From the NCBI GenBank assembly GCA_965223675.1, contig OZ245013.1, forward strand, positions 3,286,001 to 3,350,000: a stretch of 64,000 nt of DNA, in the 5' to 3' direction. Positions 54,022 to 62,967 of the stretch are shown here, one piece after another; positions within the stretch are counted from its first letter, which is position 1, and each line of letters opens with the position of its first letter. A model generated the notes under the pieces. It was not told where the DNA came from. It ran no database searches and was given only the letters and a program-made list of their open reading frames with translations. Made by a program: the position numbers and the translations under genes. Source of the DNA: JAGQKC01 sp965223675 (GTDB lineage Bacteria > Nitrospirota > Nitrospiria > Nitrospirales > UBA8639).

Positions 54022-54900
54022 TTACTCCTGAACCCGCAAGATCTTTTGTGTTTCCTGGGCTTTGCGCTGTTGAAGGCTGACGAAGACATCCTGACCATTG
54101 ATGAGGCGATACTGCACGTCTTCGGTCGTGACATCTTCACAAATACCTTCACCCGTTTGGTAGGCGGCAAATCGAGTGACTGTATTCGTCCGACGATGTA
54201 TACGCAAAATGCTGATCGTACAGGCCTCTCCATCATACGGTTCACTTACTAACTGTTCATCATCCCATTCTTTGACGGAATACACATGAGTCACGACATC
54301 CAACATGGGCGCGTTTTCGACCAGTAACACCGCCGTCGATTCAATACACTGTTTCTGTTTCCGAAAGCAGTACAGCTTCGAAGTTTGAACGGCATCTGGA
54401 GTGGGGCCTGAATCCCTTGCCCATGTTCCTTTTACCTGAATTGCCTTGTCCCACTGATCGCCATGAAATGCATATTGCGGAAGATATGGTAAGGGTCGAT
54501 CGAGTAGCTTATTATCATCGGTGAGATGTGTAAGAGTACGATAGTCGAGTTCTCCTGTTGCCGAGAGACCAACATGCCTTTGGTATTCCTTAAGAGCTGA
54601 TTGGGTTTGTTCGTCCAACTTTCCGGTATAGGGTCCGATCCCATATCCAAATCGACCCAAGAAAATTTGCACGCCTAGAATGAGGACCCGATATTCTTTG
54701 GGTCGTTGTCTAATGGCCTCCAGCTCTTGTTGAGTTTTTCTTTCTTTCAGAGCTTCCTGATTCGTTGGTCGTGTTGTTGGACCGGATGACGAGGATGTGG
54801 TGCCTTTGGGAGACGTGGCATCGGATCTTATGTCAGCTGCAAACGTGGTCATTGGGAACATGGGAAGAAACATCAGCATCAAAATCCACATACGTACCAT
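54022..54900 (-). CDS. Secreted protein with peptidoglycan-binding domain
   Basis: 292 residues. A signal peptide (LMFLPMFPMTTFAADI, about 8-23) leads into an S/T-rich linker, then a PG_binding_1-type helical unit around residues 80-130 (GIGPYTGKLDEQTQSALKEY with RHVGLSATGELDYRTLTHL). The C-terminal 150 residues contain four cysteines (SKLYCFRKQKQCIE, EACTISILRI and EGICEDVTTE), perhaps forming disulfides. No catalytic domain is recognised. Confidence 0.78.
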   Translation of the reverse strand: MVRMWILMLMFLPMFPMTTFAADIRSDATSPKGTTSSSSGPTTRPTNQEALKERKTQQELEAIRQRPKEYRVLILGVQIFLGRFGYGIGPYTGKLDEQTQSALKEYQRHVGLSATGELDYRTLTHLTDDNKLLDRPLPYLPQYAFHGDQWDKAIQVKGTWARDSGPTPDAVQTSKLYCFRKQKQCIESTAVLLVENAPMLDVVTHVYSVKEWDDEQLVSEPYDGEACTISILRIHRRTNTVTRFAAYQTGEGICEDVTTEDVQYRLINGQDVFVSLQQRKAQETQKILRVQE

Positions 54901-55070
54901 CGTGAGAAATGCCTCCTAAATAATAAAGAATATGAATGTCGTGTTGACGGAATTCCATAGCCATGATCACAGGCTAGGAACGGGTGAGTCAAGGGAAGAC
55001 TCTTTAGCAGCACGATGCGCAAGAAAGATGAACCGTACTGACGAGTGTCTCTCGAAATAAACGAAGTCAT

Positions 55071-55110
55071 AAAAAAACGTCGGGTGGAGGAATATCCCCC
55101 ACCCGACGTT
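55071..55110 (-). terminator. Strong rho-independent terminator of the histone-like gene
   Basis: On the minus strand a perfect 12-bp stem (AACGTCGGGTGG/CCACCCGACGTT, 55110-55099 and 55087-55076) with an 11-nt loop is followed by a T run. It lies about 22 bp after the stop of the lysine-rich gene. Confidence 0.9.
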
Positions 55111-55132
55111 ATAGATCCCCACAAAAAGAAGA

Positions 55133-55342
55133 CTACTTCTTTTTCGTCGTCTTCCTCTTGGCTGTGGTTTTCTTCTTGGCAGCTGGCCTTTTCTTAGCCG
55201 TGGTCTTCTTGGCTGCCGTCTTCTTCTTGGCAGCTGGCCTTTTCTTAGCCGTGGTCTTCTTGGCTGCCGGCCTTTTCTTAGCCGTCGTCTTCCTAGCTGC
55301 CGTCTTCTTTCTAGCTGGCGCTTTTTTCTTAGCTGTTGCCAA
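55133..55342 (-). CDS. Lysine/alanine-rich histone H1-like DNA-binding protein
   Basis: About 69 residues composed almost only of K, A, T, R and P, with the unit AKKRPAAKK repeated three times and AAKKTTAKKRPAAKKK recurring. It resembles the C-terminal tails of H1-like proteins (as in Hc1 and AlgP) that bind DNA nonspecifically. A GTG at 55351 opens the frame, but AAGGGGGTGA nearly matches the full Shine-Dalgarno sequence and sits 5-9 nt before a TTG at 55342, which I prefer. It has its own terminator. Confidence 0.82.
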   Translation of the reverse strand: MATAKKKAPARKKTAARKTTAKKRPAAKKTTAKKRPAAKKKTAAKKTTAKKRPAAKKKTTAKRKTTKKK

Positions 55343-55351
55343 CGCTCTCAC

Positions 55352-55756
55352 CCCCTTTCTAAATCTGGAGCTACAAAGAAGTAGCTCCGACCGTCCACAT
55401 CTTTCAGTGAACGGGTTAAGTCTATATTCACCTTAGCGATAGTTTTCTCGCTTGGTCACTGTTGTGTCTTCGGTTGTCAATTTTAAAAGATAAAGAATCG
55501 AGTGGAAGTTTTTGAGTGAGTATTCGGTTTGAAATCATCGGCCTGAAAGTGGAAATAATATTTTTCATGACATCGTTAAAGATATACTACAACGTTCTTT
55601 TGCATTTTGCCAGAAAAAAATTCATTTTTTTTCTTGACCACAAATTTTCTTTGGACAAGAAAATTTGGGTGGCGATGTCTTGCAGAGAAAAATTTTTGAA
55701 GAAAGGAAGAACGAAAGGAGGTTATGAAGCGAAAGAAAAATATTTCTTCGATGTGA
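55352..55756. other. AT-rich intergenic region with a hairpin
   Basis: No convincing gene; a 98-residue frame on the plus strand (55516-55812) is AT-driven and overlaps the next gene antisense. The region includes an 11-bp perfect inverted repeat described separately, and presumably the promoter of the histone-like gene. Confidence 0.4.
55641..55667. repeat. Perfect 11-bp inverted repeat with 5-nt loop
   Basis: CAAATTTTCTT (55641-55651), loop TGGAC, AAGAAAATTTG (55657-55667). No T run follows on either strand, so it is not a standard terminator; it may be an operator or RNA hairpin. Confidence 0.6.
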
Positions 55757-56872
55757 TCAATACATTATCGTGCGCGTTGTTTGAGATGTATCTGACAATG
55801 GAATTGCCGTAAAGTTTATACGTCCAATGATGCGCCCATCTTCAGTTTCAACGTCAACACGCCAATCGCCGGGATCGAGATGTTGTTTGAGTGTGTAGCT
55901 TCGATAGCCGCGCTCTCGTCCTCCTGATATCGGGATCGGTATCCTATCTGTCGTGGAAAATATATCGGAGGTATGAGGCAGTCGATGTTGCCAATGGTGA
56001 TAGACGGTGGTTTGGAGCGTGACAGGAGCAAAAACACTCGTAAAACAATAGACCGGTTCATCTGTAGAAACCTCATCATCCGATTGTTTCCAAAATTGAT
56101 ACCATGGTCCATCCTTGAACGTGAGGCGGTAGGTATCTTGAGATTTTTCAACATGTTGATAGATGCCACCCAATTTTAGGGAAAGGGGAACAGGTGGGAT
56201 CCAGTTAAGGAAATATAAACTGCTGAGACTCACGATAAGTCCTAAGGCGGGGAGAAATGTCCATGTCAGATCTCGCGATGATCGAACTTCAATACCTTCA
56301 AAAATCAGTTTGACGACCTTCCAAATAACGACAATGCTCAAGATTGCTCCGAGCAGAAAGATCCATGTCGTCATCCATCCGGTCAGCACTGGGAGAAAGA
56401 ACGTAAAAAAGCTGAAGACGACCATGGCATAGAGACACACAAGAAGCTTAAGACTGGAAAGGCGATGACGAAACCATTCGTTCGCAATCAGCAGCAGAAT
56501 AATGATGCCCAAAAACACGGATGAGGTTGTCAGCGAGGAACTTTGAAAATAAAAGATGGTGTAGGCGCTAAACAGTCCCCCTAGAAAAAACTGAAGGGCT
56601 TTGGTGAAATGAGGGCGAGCCCATTCTATACAGCCGAGAATACTCCATCCAGTTTCGTGAGTGGCAGACGGAATCATGCCGAATTGAATTCGGCCCGTCA
56701 GCACAACCAGGGCTCCGAGAACGCTTAGATAAAAGAGGAGAATGAGATTATCAAACAGACGATCGATACGGTTGAGAGTCAGCGTGTCATAGGTAACGCC
56801 AGCCAGAAAAAAGATCACTGGCATGAAAGGTTGGGCTAATTGAGTATCGAATCGATTGAGTATGGCTTGCAC
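55757..56872 (-). CDS. DUF2914-like multi-spanning membrane protein
   Basis: 371 residues. About seven or eight membrane helices fill the first 230 residues (for example IFFLAGVTYDTL, LILLFYLSVLGALVVL, VFLGIIILLLIANEW and WIFLLGAILSIVVIWKVV). A C-terminal soluble domain of about 120 residues has VYCFTSVFAPVTLQTTVYHH, SYTLKQHLDPGDWRVDVETE and GRIIGRINFTAI. That domain matches the DUF2914 pattern. Function unknown. Confidence 0.7.
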   Translation of the reverse strand: MQAILNRFDTQLAQPFMPVIFFLAGVTYDTLTLNRIDRLFDNLILLFYLSVLGALVVLTGRIQFGMIPSATHETGWSILGCIEWARPHFTKALQFFLGGLFSAYTIFYFQSSSLTTSSVFLGIIILLLIANEWFRHRLSSLKLLVCLYAMVVFSFFTFFLPVLTGWMTTWIFLLGAILSIVVIWKVVKLIFEGIEVRSSRDLTWTFLPALGLIVSLSSLYFLNWIPPVPLSLKLGGIYQHVEKSQDTYRLTFKDGPWYQFWKQSDDEVSTDEPVYCFTSVFAPVTLQTTVYHHWQHRLPHTSDIFSTTDRIPIPISGGRERGYRSYTLKQHLDPGDWRVDVETEDGRIIGRINFTAIPLSDTSQTTRTIMY

Positions 56873-56938
56873 GATGGGTCAGAATGTTGAAATACAACAG
56901 AGGCCTTAACCTATCCAGATGAGGAGTTCTTAATGTTT

Positions 56939-57820
56939 TCAAATATCCCAATCTCTCTCATCTTTCCACTGTCTCTTTACTGACTCGGCACGTTGGCGTT
57001 GTTTCTTGAAAACATAAAGCGCTAACCCTAAGATCCCCATCCAAAGGACGGCTGAGCTCGTAACCACGGGAATCCACTGCGCCCACAAGTTTTGGTCGGC
57101 CCAGAAGTCAGTTTGCACCTGCTTAAACGACTGAGACGTCGTGCGAAAAAATGCTTCCTGAAAAGACAGCTTTTGAGCCAATGATGCCAGCAATTGTTTG
57201 GGCCAGTCGTCGCCAAATCTCTGAATACAGTACCGAATAAGTGTGTGAGCAAGGACGTATGCCTTCTGCGCGGAAGCCCGATTTTGATGAAAAAGTTGTT
57301 CTAGTTCCGTTAATGTCGTAGGCCGTCCCATTACCATAGCCCAGACAAGCCTGGCCTGATCTTCAAACTCCCATGTGTGGGCGGCAACCATGGCCAGTCC
57401 TTCGTCGAACCATCGTGGAACTGGTTGACCCCCTGCCGCTCTTCCAATCAAAATGTGCGCGAGCTCATGGGCTAACAAACTTTCGAGCGAATCATAGGGA
57501 TAGCCAATGACTCGTTCCGGCAGGATGACAATGAGATCTTGCTGAGAGATCGCGTAACCAGAGACCCAGGAAGGGGTCCGGAGAGCCCAGTCAGATTCTT
57601 CGGGTGCAACGATCACCCGAATAGGATTCCCTGGGTAGTCTACCCCGATAAGGTTCATAATGGTTTGAACACGAGTTGTGTCAAACTGCTTCATTCGAGT
57701 TGCTATGGGAGACAGCGCAGGTGCGCCCTCTACAATCAGAAGTGGTGGGTCAACAGCAGCGACAGGCGATGGCAGCCCAAAAAGTAGAACAAACACAAAA
57801 AGACAGTATCGATGTTTCAT
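56939..57820 (-). CDS. Secreted zinc metallopeptidase-like protein (peptidase MA type)
   Basis: About 293 residues. Residues 5-22 are a signal peptide (YCLFVFVLLFGLPSPVAA). The zinc motif HELAH is at 118-122, followed by WFDEGLA at 137-143, which supplies the third ligand in gluzincins. A C-terminal membrane helix (VTSSAVLWMGILGLALYVF) anchors it. The open frame begins at 57877, but the signal peptide starts at the ATG at 57820, so that start is used. Catalysis is inferred from the motif; the substrate is unknown. Confidence 0.8.
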   Translation of the reverse strand: MKHRYCLFVFVLLFGLPSPVAAVDPPLLIVEGAPALSPIATRMKQFDTTRVQTIMNLIGVDYPGNPIRVIVAPEESDWALRTPSWVSGYAISQQDLIVILPERVIGYPYDSLESLLAHELAHILIGRAAGGQPVPRWFDEGLAMVAAHTWEFEDQARLVWAMVMGRPTTLTELEQLFHQNRASAQKAYVLAHTLIRYCIQRFGDDWPKQLLASLAQKLSFQEAFFRTTSQSFKQVQTDFWADQNLWAQWIPVVTSSAVLWMGILGLALYVFKKQRQRAESVKRQWKDERDWDI

Positions 57821-57935
57821 GATAAGAGAGCCGTTCCATAACCTCGAAATACGCATATCGAAATTCGTGCTTCGCATTGTAGTGCTAGAACTCTATCCAT
57901 CAGTAGAGAGAACGAAAGCGTATTGAAATAGCTCT

Positions 57936-58382
57936 ATGAATAACCTGACACCTATCAAGTCATATCTGCTCGTTGGGGTGCAGTTTATCTGTATGGGGAT
58001 CATTGTACTGACTGGACCCATCATTGTCTCAAACCCATGGTTGTTGAGTCTTGAGATTATAGGAATCTTCATCGGCCTGTGGGGGATACACGCCATGAAA
58101 GTAAAAAACCTTCATGTCTTTCCCGAGGTCCATGCTGAAAGTACCTTAGTGACCCACGGGCCTTATCGCTTTATCCGACATCCCATGTATACGGCGTTGT
58201 TGCTCTGTACATTAGCGATGATCTTAGAAGACTTCTCCGTGATGCGGATGGGGGTATGGATAGTATTAGGAGCAGACCTAATGGCAAAGCTGACGTATGA
58301 AGAACGTCTATTGGTTCAACGGTTTGAAGAATATTCAGGCTATCAGCGTCAAACAGCCCGTCTCGTCCCGTTTGTCTATTAG
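57936..58382 (+). CDS. Isoprenylcysteine carboxyl methyltransferase-family protein
   Basis: 148 residues with about four membrane helices and the family signature THGPYRFIRHPMYTALLLC, followed by the C-terminal E-E-R-x-L segment LTYEERLLVQRFEEYSGYQR. This is the ICMT/PEMT SAM-binding fold in membranes. Bacterial members methylate varied lipids or proteins; the substrate is not known. Confidence 0.83.
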   Translation: MNNLTPIKSYLLVGVQFICMGIIVLTGPIIVSNPWLLSLEIIGIFIGLWGIHAMKVKNLHVFPEVHAESTLVTHGPYRFIRHPMYTALLLCTLAMILEDFSVMRMGVWIVLGADLMAKLTYEERLLVQRFEEYSGYQRQTARLVPFVY

Positions 58383-58406
58383 AAGACCACTTTTTTCGGC
58401 CATCTT

Positions 58407-59996
58407 CTACTGTGGCGATGCCGTATTCATTCTCTTTTGAATGACTGTCACAACGTTACCTAGATCATTCGGATGCTCAGTCTCTATCTCAAGGACATGC
58501 GACTGTTCAGATGGAGAAAATGGGTCATCTTCTGATAATTGTTGCTCTAGTACTGAAATATCAGCTTCCGAGGCATCTTTCCCTTCTTGCAGTCGACTCG
58601 CGACACGCTGCCTAAGCAAGGTTTCGGGTGCGCGAATATCAAGAATATAAAAGGGAAAGTTTAATTCTTTCGCCAATTTACTGAAGACTTCCCGATACTG
58701 TTGTTTCAGAAACGTCGCATCCACGATAACTGAAAATCCGGCTTGAAGAATGCTACGGGCAAGTATTGCTAGCTGAGAGTATGTTGCTTGGGTCGAATTC
58801 TCGGAATAAACAAAAGATGTTTGCTGTGGCTCAGTTCTTGTTGTTTGAGAGATTTCTAAGAGGCGTTTTCGCTCGATATCGGAACGTATACGAATCGTAC
58901 CAAGGGATTCCAAGAGAGTTTGTGACACAGTAGTTTTCCCGGAACCGGAAAGACCATGCATGATGAGAAGCACAGGATGTGATGACTGGGTGAAAGATGC
59001 TGCCAACGCGAGGTATTTTTTGAGTTCACTTGCAAGGTCCAAACTTTCTGTGTTCTTGCTCCTCTTTTGGGCCAAACGAATTCCTGTCACCTTTGCACGG
59101 ACCATCGCACGATAGGTTAAGTAAAACCGTAATATGGTTAGTCCTTCGTAATCTCCTGTCTGCTCCAAATAGACATTCAGTAACCTCCAACCAAACCTGG
59201 GAGCACCACGATCTATGAGGTCCATAACTGCAAAAGCCACTTCGCTCATGACATCAATCCACCGAAATTGGTCGTTAAATTCGATGCAATCAAAAATCAC
59301 AATCTGATTATCGACAAGGGCCATGTTTCCTAGATGGAGATCGCCATGACATTCACGAACGAAGCCCATCTCTTTTCTTTGGTTAAAGTCGTCGATGTGT
59401 CTGGAGTGTTCACCCTTGGCCCAGTGTTTTAATCGTTCCACTTCTTGTACGGAAAGAAGTCTGCTGATTTCACTAGGCAAATGCTCGAAATTATCCATAA
59501 CGGTATTACGAATGAGTTCTGGTGTCCCAAATCTTGAAGAAGAGTCCGCGACAGCGATATGAGCGTGAAACTTCGCAATTTCTTTGGCTAATTCATCGAT
59601 ATGAGAGGAGGAGATCTGAATTTTCTGAATGCGTTGAGACAAAAGGGCTTCTTGAGGGAACTGTTTCATTTTTACGGCATACTCAATAGGCTCACCTGAG
59701 CCATTTAAGCACGGAGTTTCAGGTCTCCCAGTGATCGTCACGAGCTCAAGATAGAATTCTGGGGCAAGGCGTTGATTGAGCCGGAGTTCTTCTTCGCAAA
59801 AAAACCGACGGTGTTCGATCGTCGAAAAATCCAAGAAGCCCAAGTTGACGGGTTTTTTGATTTTGTAGGCGTACGGACCAGTCAAGAGTACCCACGAAAT
59901 GTGAGTTTCTAGAATTTGAAAATTTTGAATGACATGATCGTACAGTAAGGGATTCTGAAGAGCTTCGATGAGAGTGGGAAAATGGGACTGAGACAC
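58407..59996 (-). CDS. APH-like kinase fused to a P-loop (zeta-toxin/gluconokinase-like) kinase domain
   Basis: 529 residues with two parts. Residues 1-330 resemble aminoglycoside phosphotransferase kinases: ECHGDLHLGNMALVDN with the catalytic Asp at about 219, and VIFDCIEFNDQFRWIDVMSE with the metal Asp at about 236. Residues 340-529 form an AAA/P-loop kinase with GLSGSGKTT at 348-356, then RIRSDIERKRL and VIVDATFLKQQYREVF. This fusion is widespread but uncharacterised; substrates are unknown. It lies 36 bp after hemD. Confidence 0.85.
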   Translation of the reverse strand: MSQSHFPTLIEALQNPLLYDHVIQNFQILETHISWVLLTGPYAYKIKKPVNLGFLDFSTIEHRRFFCEEELRLNQRLAPEFYLELVTITGRPETPCLNGSGEPIEYAVKMKQFPQEALLSQRIQKIQISSSHIDELAKEIAKFHAHIAVADSSSRFGTPELIRNTVMDNFEHLPSEISRLLSVQEVERLKHWAKGEHSRHIDDFNQRKEMGFVRECHGDLHLGNMALVDNQIVIFDCIEFNDQFRWIDVMSEVAFAVMDLIDRGAPRFGWRLLNVYLEQTGDYEGLTILRFYLTYRAMVRAKVTGIRLAQKRSKNTESLDLASELKKYLALAASFTQSSHPVLLIMHGLSGSGKTTVSQTLLESLGTIRIRSDIERKRLLEISQTTRTEPQQTSFVYSENSTQATYSQLAILARSILQAGFSVIVDATFLKQQYREVFSKLAKELNFPFYILDIRAPETLLRQRVASRLQEGKDASEADISVLEQQLSEDDPFSPSEQSHVLEIETEHPNDLGNVVTVIQKRMNTASPQ

Positions 59997-60032
59997 AGGA
60001 ATATTTCAGAAATCTGGAATGGTGTTTAACGT

Positions 60033-60887
60033 TTAGCGAGCGGCACGTTTCTGATCTAAGATCTCGTGGATGTTCTCACTCGTCTCTTTTACAAGAATCC
60101 CCATTTTCGAATGCATGGGCTCTAAATCGATAGGGAAACCATATAGCTTGAGTCGTTCGCTGGTGATTTGTCCGATCGAGGCAACGGCTACATTTTTCAG
60201 GGCCTTTCGAAATACGTCAATTTCATGGGATTCTTCTAGAATCTTCGCGACATGTTCAATTTGAACAGCATTCGTCACGAGAATGGCATCGACCTGCGCG
60301 TCAATTATCTGTTTGAGCAATTGACGAAGGGGGGCGGTGTCCTCCGGTAATGCCCATCGATAGACTGGTACAGGCGTCACAATCGCTCCTAATTGCTCTA
60401 GAGCATCCAGAAGGTCGTCGTTCGTCGTCCCATATTCCTGAACAGCGATATGAAAACCTTTAATTCCAGTTGGTTGAGATGCCTTGATCGCGTCAAGAAC
60501 GTCTCGCCACGTATTGGGCTCGGGGACAATCAGGTTGGGGGCAAGGTTGATCTCCTTCAACGCTGTAACCGATTTGGGGCCTCTGGCAACCAGCACAATC
60601 TGACTAAGAGCGTCTTTGACTGAATCCAATGAAAACTTCGTTTGCAGAACCTGAACCAGACTTCTGGTTCCGACTCCGGTCAGCAAGATCATCATGTCGT
60701 ACCGTCCACTGAGCAGCAGCTCCCCAAAAGCCAAAGCTTTTGGATTCTCCGCTAGAGGAATTTCTCGCATGGATGGCGCGACCAACGGTTTTCCGCCATG
60801 ACGTTCGATCAATCGCGTCATCTCGTTAGCCATCCGACTTTCAAATGCCGCAACAGTCAGTCCGTTGAATCCACTTTTGGCTTTCAT
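60033..60887 (-). CDS. hemD: Uroporphyrinogen-III synthase
   Basis: About 284 residues with the loose HemD pattern of two alternating alpha/beta domains: GLTVAAFESRMANEMTRLIE with HGGKPLVAPSMREIP, GRYDMMILLTGVGTRSLVQV, GFHIAVQEYGTTNDDLLDAL with VTPVPVYRWALP, and VDAILVTNAVQIEHVAKIL with VAVASIGQITSERLKLYGF. HemD closes and inverts ring D to make uroporphyrinogen III for haem, sirohaem and cobalamin. Other haem genes are not near. The ATG at 60887 is preferred over the TTG two codons upstream. Confidence 0.87.
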   Translation of the reverse strand: MKAKSGFNGLTVAAFESRMANEMTRLIERHGGKPLVAPSMREIPLAENPKALAFGELLLSGRYDMMILLTGVGTRSLVQVLQTKFSLDSVKDALSQIVLVARGPKSVTALKEINLAPNLIVPEPNTWRDVLDAIKASQPTGIKGFHIAVQEYGTTNDDLLDALEQLGAIVTPVPVYRWALPEDTAPLRQLLKQIIDAQVDAILVTNAVQIEHVAKILEESHEIDVFRKALKNVAVASIGQITSERLKLYGFPIDLEPMHSKMGILVKETSENIHEILDQKRAAR

Positions 60888-60995
60888 TGTCAATTAAGTC
60901 TTTAGTGTGTGATAGTTTCTATTAACAATACTATCAAGTATCAACAGAGAAAAAAGCAAACTCTGAACATTCAGAAATTTTGAGAAAAAACAATT

Positions 60996-62225
60996 GTGAG
61001 CAAGCGATCCTACAACATCATTGAAACAGGAACCGGTGTTCCCATAAAAGCCTGGACCAAAGGTGTACCGTTGGAGCCGGAAGCGGAGCAGCAGCTTCGG
61101 AATGTGGCGTCTCTTCCGTTCATCCATAAGTGGGTGGCGGCGATGCCGGATGTCCATTGGGGCATGGGAGCGACGGTAGGGAGTGTGATTCCTACTAAAA
61201 AAGCGATCATTCCGGCAGCGGTTGGCGTCGATATTGGCTGTGGAATGATGGCCGTCCAGACTACGTTGAATGCTCGCCAACTCCCAGACAATCTGAAGTC
61301 GCTCCGAACGACCATTGAAAAGGCTGTTCCACATGGCCGTACCAATAATGGGAAACGAGGAGATCGAGGGGCTTGGCATGATATTCCCAAGCATCACTTG
61401 AAAGAATGGGAAAGATTATTGCCAGAATATGATCAAATACGAGGTAAGCATCGAGCCATAGATCGCGGAAACGATGTGAATCATCTTGGCACGCTAGGAA
61501 CCGGCAACCATTTTATCGAAGTCTGCCTGGACACGAATGATGCCGTCTGGTTCATGCTCCATAGTGGTTCCCGTGGTGTTGGGAATCGAATCGGCAGCTA
61601 TTTCATCGAGTTGGCCAAAAAAGATATGAGAAAGCATGTGAGGAATCTTCCCGACAAGAATCTCTCATATCTGTCTGAAGGGACGGACCATTTTGATGAC
61701 TATGTCCAAGCCGTCCATTGGGCGCAGGACTTTGCCATGACCAATCGCAAGCTCATGATGCACAATCTAGTTCGAGCGATTAAACAGGCAGGCGAGCTGC
61801 CTGACTTTCAGGAAACGCAGGAAGTCGTGAATTGTCACCATAATTATGTGGCTGTCGAACACCATTACGGAGAAGAGGTGTTTGTGACGCGAAAAGGAGC
61901 GGTACGCGCCCGAAAAGGGGATATGGGGATAATTCCGGGAAGCATGGGAGCACAATCCTTTATCGTGCGAGGGTTAGGCAATGAGGAAAGCTTCCATAGT
62001 TGTAGTCATGGGGCAGGACGAGCGATGTCGCGGACAGAAGCCAAACGACGATTCACGATTGCCGATCATGAAAAAGCCACGGCAGGGGTCGAATGTCGGA
62101 AAGATAAAGACGTTATCGACGAAACCCCGCAAGCCTATAAACCCATCAATGATGTGATGAATGCGCAGAGAGATTTGGTTGAAGTCGTTCATACCCTTCG
62201 TCAAGTCGTGTGTGTGAAGGGGTAA
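60996..62225 (+). CDS. rtcB: RNA-splicing ligase RtcB
   Basis: 409 residues. RtcB joins 2',3'-cyclic phosphate and 5'-OH RNA ends with GTP and Mn2+. It shows MPDVHWGMGATVGSVIPTKK at about 50-69, AVGVDIGCGMMAVQT with metal Cys82, LGTLGTGNHFIEVCLDTND, MLHSGSRGVGNRIGSYFIE, GSMGAQSFIVRGLGNEESFH, and SHGAGRAMSRTEAKRRF with the guanylylated histidine. The start is GTG. No archease or rtcA/rtcR gene is adjacent. Confidence 0.96.
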   Translation: MSKRSYNIIETGTGVPIKAWTKGVPLEPEAEQQLRNVASLPFIHKWVAAMPDVHWGMGATVGSVIPTKKAIIPAAVGVDIGCGMMAVQTTLNARQLPDNLKSLRTTIEKAVPHGRTNNGKRGDRGAWHDIPKHHLKEWERLLPEYDQIRGKHRAIDRGNDVNHLGTLGTGNHFIEVCLDTNDAVWFMLHSGSRGVGNRIGSYFIELAKKDMRKHVRNLPDKNLSYLSEGTDHFDDYVQAVHWAQDFAMTNRKLMMHNLVRAIKQAGELPDFQETQEVVNCHHNYVAVEHHYGEEVFVTRKGAVRARKGDMGIIPGSMGAQSFIVRGLGNEESFHSCSHGAGRAMSRTEAKRRFTIADHEKATAGVECRKDKDVIDETPQAYKPINDVMNAQRDLVEVVHTLRQVVCVKG

Positions 62226-62367
62226 GGTTAAGGATTGATAGGCTCGCGAAACCGGTGCTATAGCCGTTTCAAATAACTTCCGACTGTTCAACGCCTTCCC
62301 TTCGCCGGGTTAGTGGTCAAAACGAGTTGGAACTTATTTGGATTCGCTATAGACCAAAGAAAGCCCT

Positions 62368-62715
62368 ATGGCCTTAAGTGAATTTGAAACCAAGAAATGT
62401 GAAAAGTTGGTCGGGGCCTTTATGGAAAAACGTCGGCCGCCAACCCATATGCGTAAGGACCTCGATTTGGGTTTTCGTATAAAGGGGCAGAGTCTTGAAA
62501 TCTTTGAGATTCGCCCGATGTGGCAACGACCAAATGAAAAAATTGAAGAACCGGTAGCCAAGACCACGTTTATCAAAACGAAGAAAGTCTGGAAGATCTA
62601 TTGGCAGCGAGCTGATCTGAAATGGCATCGGTATGATCCTCATCCAGAGGTGGGAAGCCTCGACGAGTTTCTGGATATTGTGGATCGAGACGAATATGCC
62701 TGTTTTTTCGGATGA
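62368..62715 (+). CDS. DUF3024 protein
   Basis: 115 residues. The N-terminal VGAFMEKRRPPTHMRKDLDL with LGFRIKGQSLEIFEIRPMW, and the central VAKTTFIKTKKVWKIYWQRA with DLKWHRYDPHPEVGSLDEFL, match the DUF3024 family of small proteins of unknown function. No membrane or signal segment. Confidence 0.8.
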   Translation: MALSEFETKKCEKLVGAFMEKRRPPTHMRKDLDLGFRIKGQSLEIFEIRPMWQRPNEKIEEPVAKTTFIKTKKVWKIYWQRADLKWHRYDPHPEVGSLDEFLDIVDRDEYACFFG

Positions 62716-62844
62716 AGGGGTTAAAAGGCTCTCAAGCCTTAGAGTGTACCTTTTAAGGAATATGCCTGGAACTCTTAATAGAGATAAAAGCTATTATCAT
62801 CTATAAACACGAAACCACGCTGAAAATAAAGGGGAAATTGGGCC

Positions 62845-62949
62845 CTCTCAAATAGGGTATACCCTATTTGACAGGAAATTGCGACAGGGAAAAAGCCGCG
62901 AAACATGCGGGTTTTGACAAACGAATTTCGGGGGGACCCTATTTGAGAG
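62845..62949. repeat. Perfect 24-bp palindrome with a second, inverted half-site 65 bp away
   Basis: TCAAATAGGGTATACCCTATTTGA at 62848-62871 is a perfect palindrome. Its left half with flank, CTCTCAAATAGGGT (62845-62858), recurs inverted as ACCCTATTTGAGAG (62936-62949). The second copy ends 18 bp before the next small ORF, so these could be operator sites for a dimeric repressor, or ends of a small element. Confidence 0.7.
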
Positions 62950-62967
62950 TAGGAAGGACCAAAACCA

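Noticed and set aside
55133..55342. Repeated units that might suggest a CRISPR or intergenic tandem repeat
   Set aside because: The repeats are in frame and encode a lysine/alanine-rich protein; there are no spacers or cas genes, and no CRISPR array was seen anywhere in the window.
55516..55812. 98-codon AT-rich plus-strand ORF
   Set aside because: Composition (K, F, I runs) follows base bias; it overlaps the DUF2914-like gene antisense and includes a perfect hairpin.
60894..61397. 167-codon minus-strand ORF opposite rtcB
   Set aside because: Antisense to the conserved RtcB metal-binding region; no homology-like motif.
62226..62367. Spacer after rtcB searched for an archease or RNA gene
   Set aside because: No coding frame or RNA fold could be supported in this short stretch.
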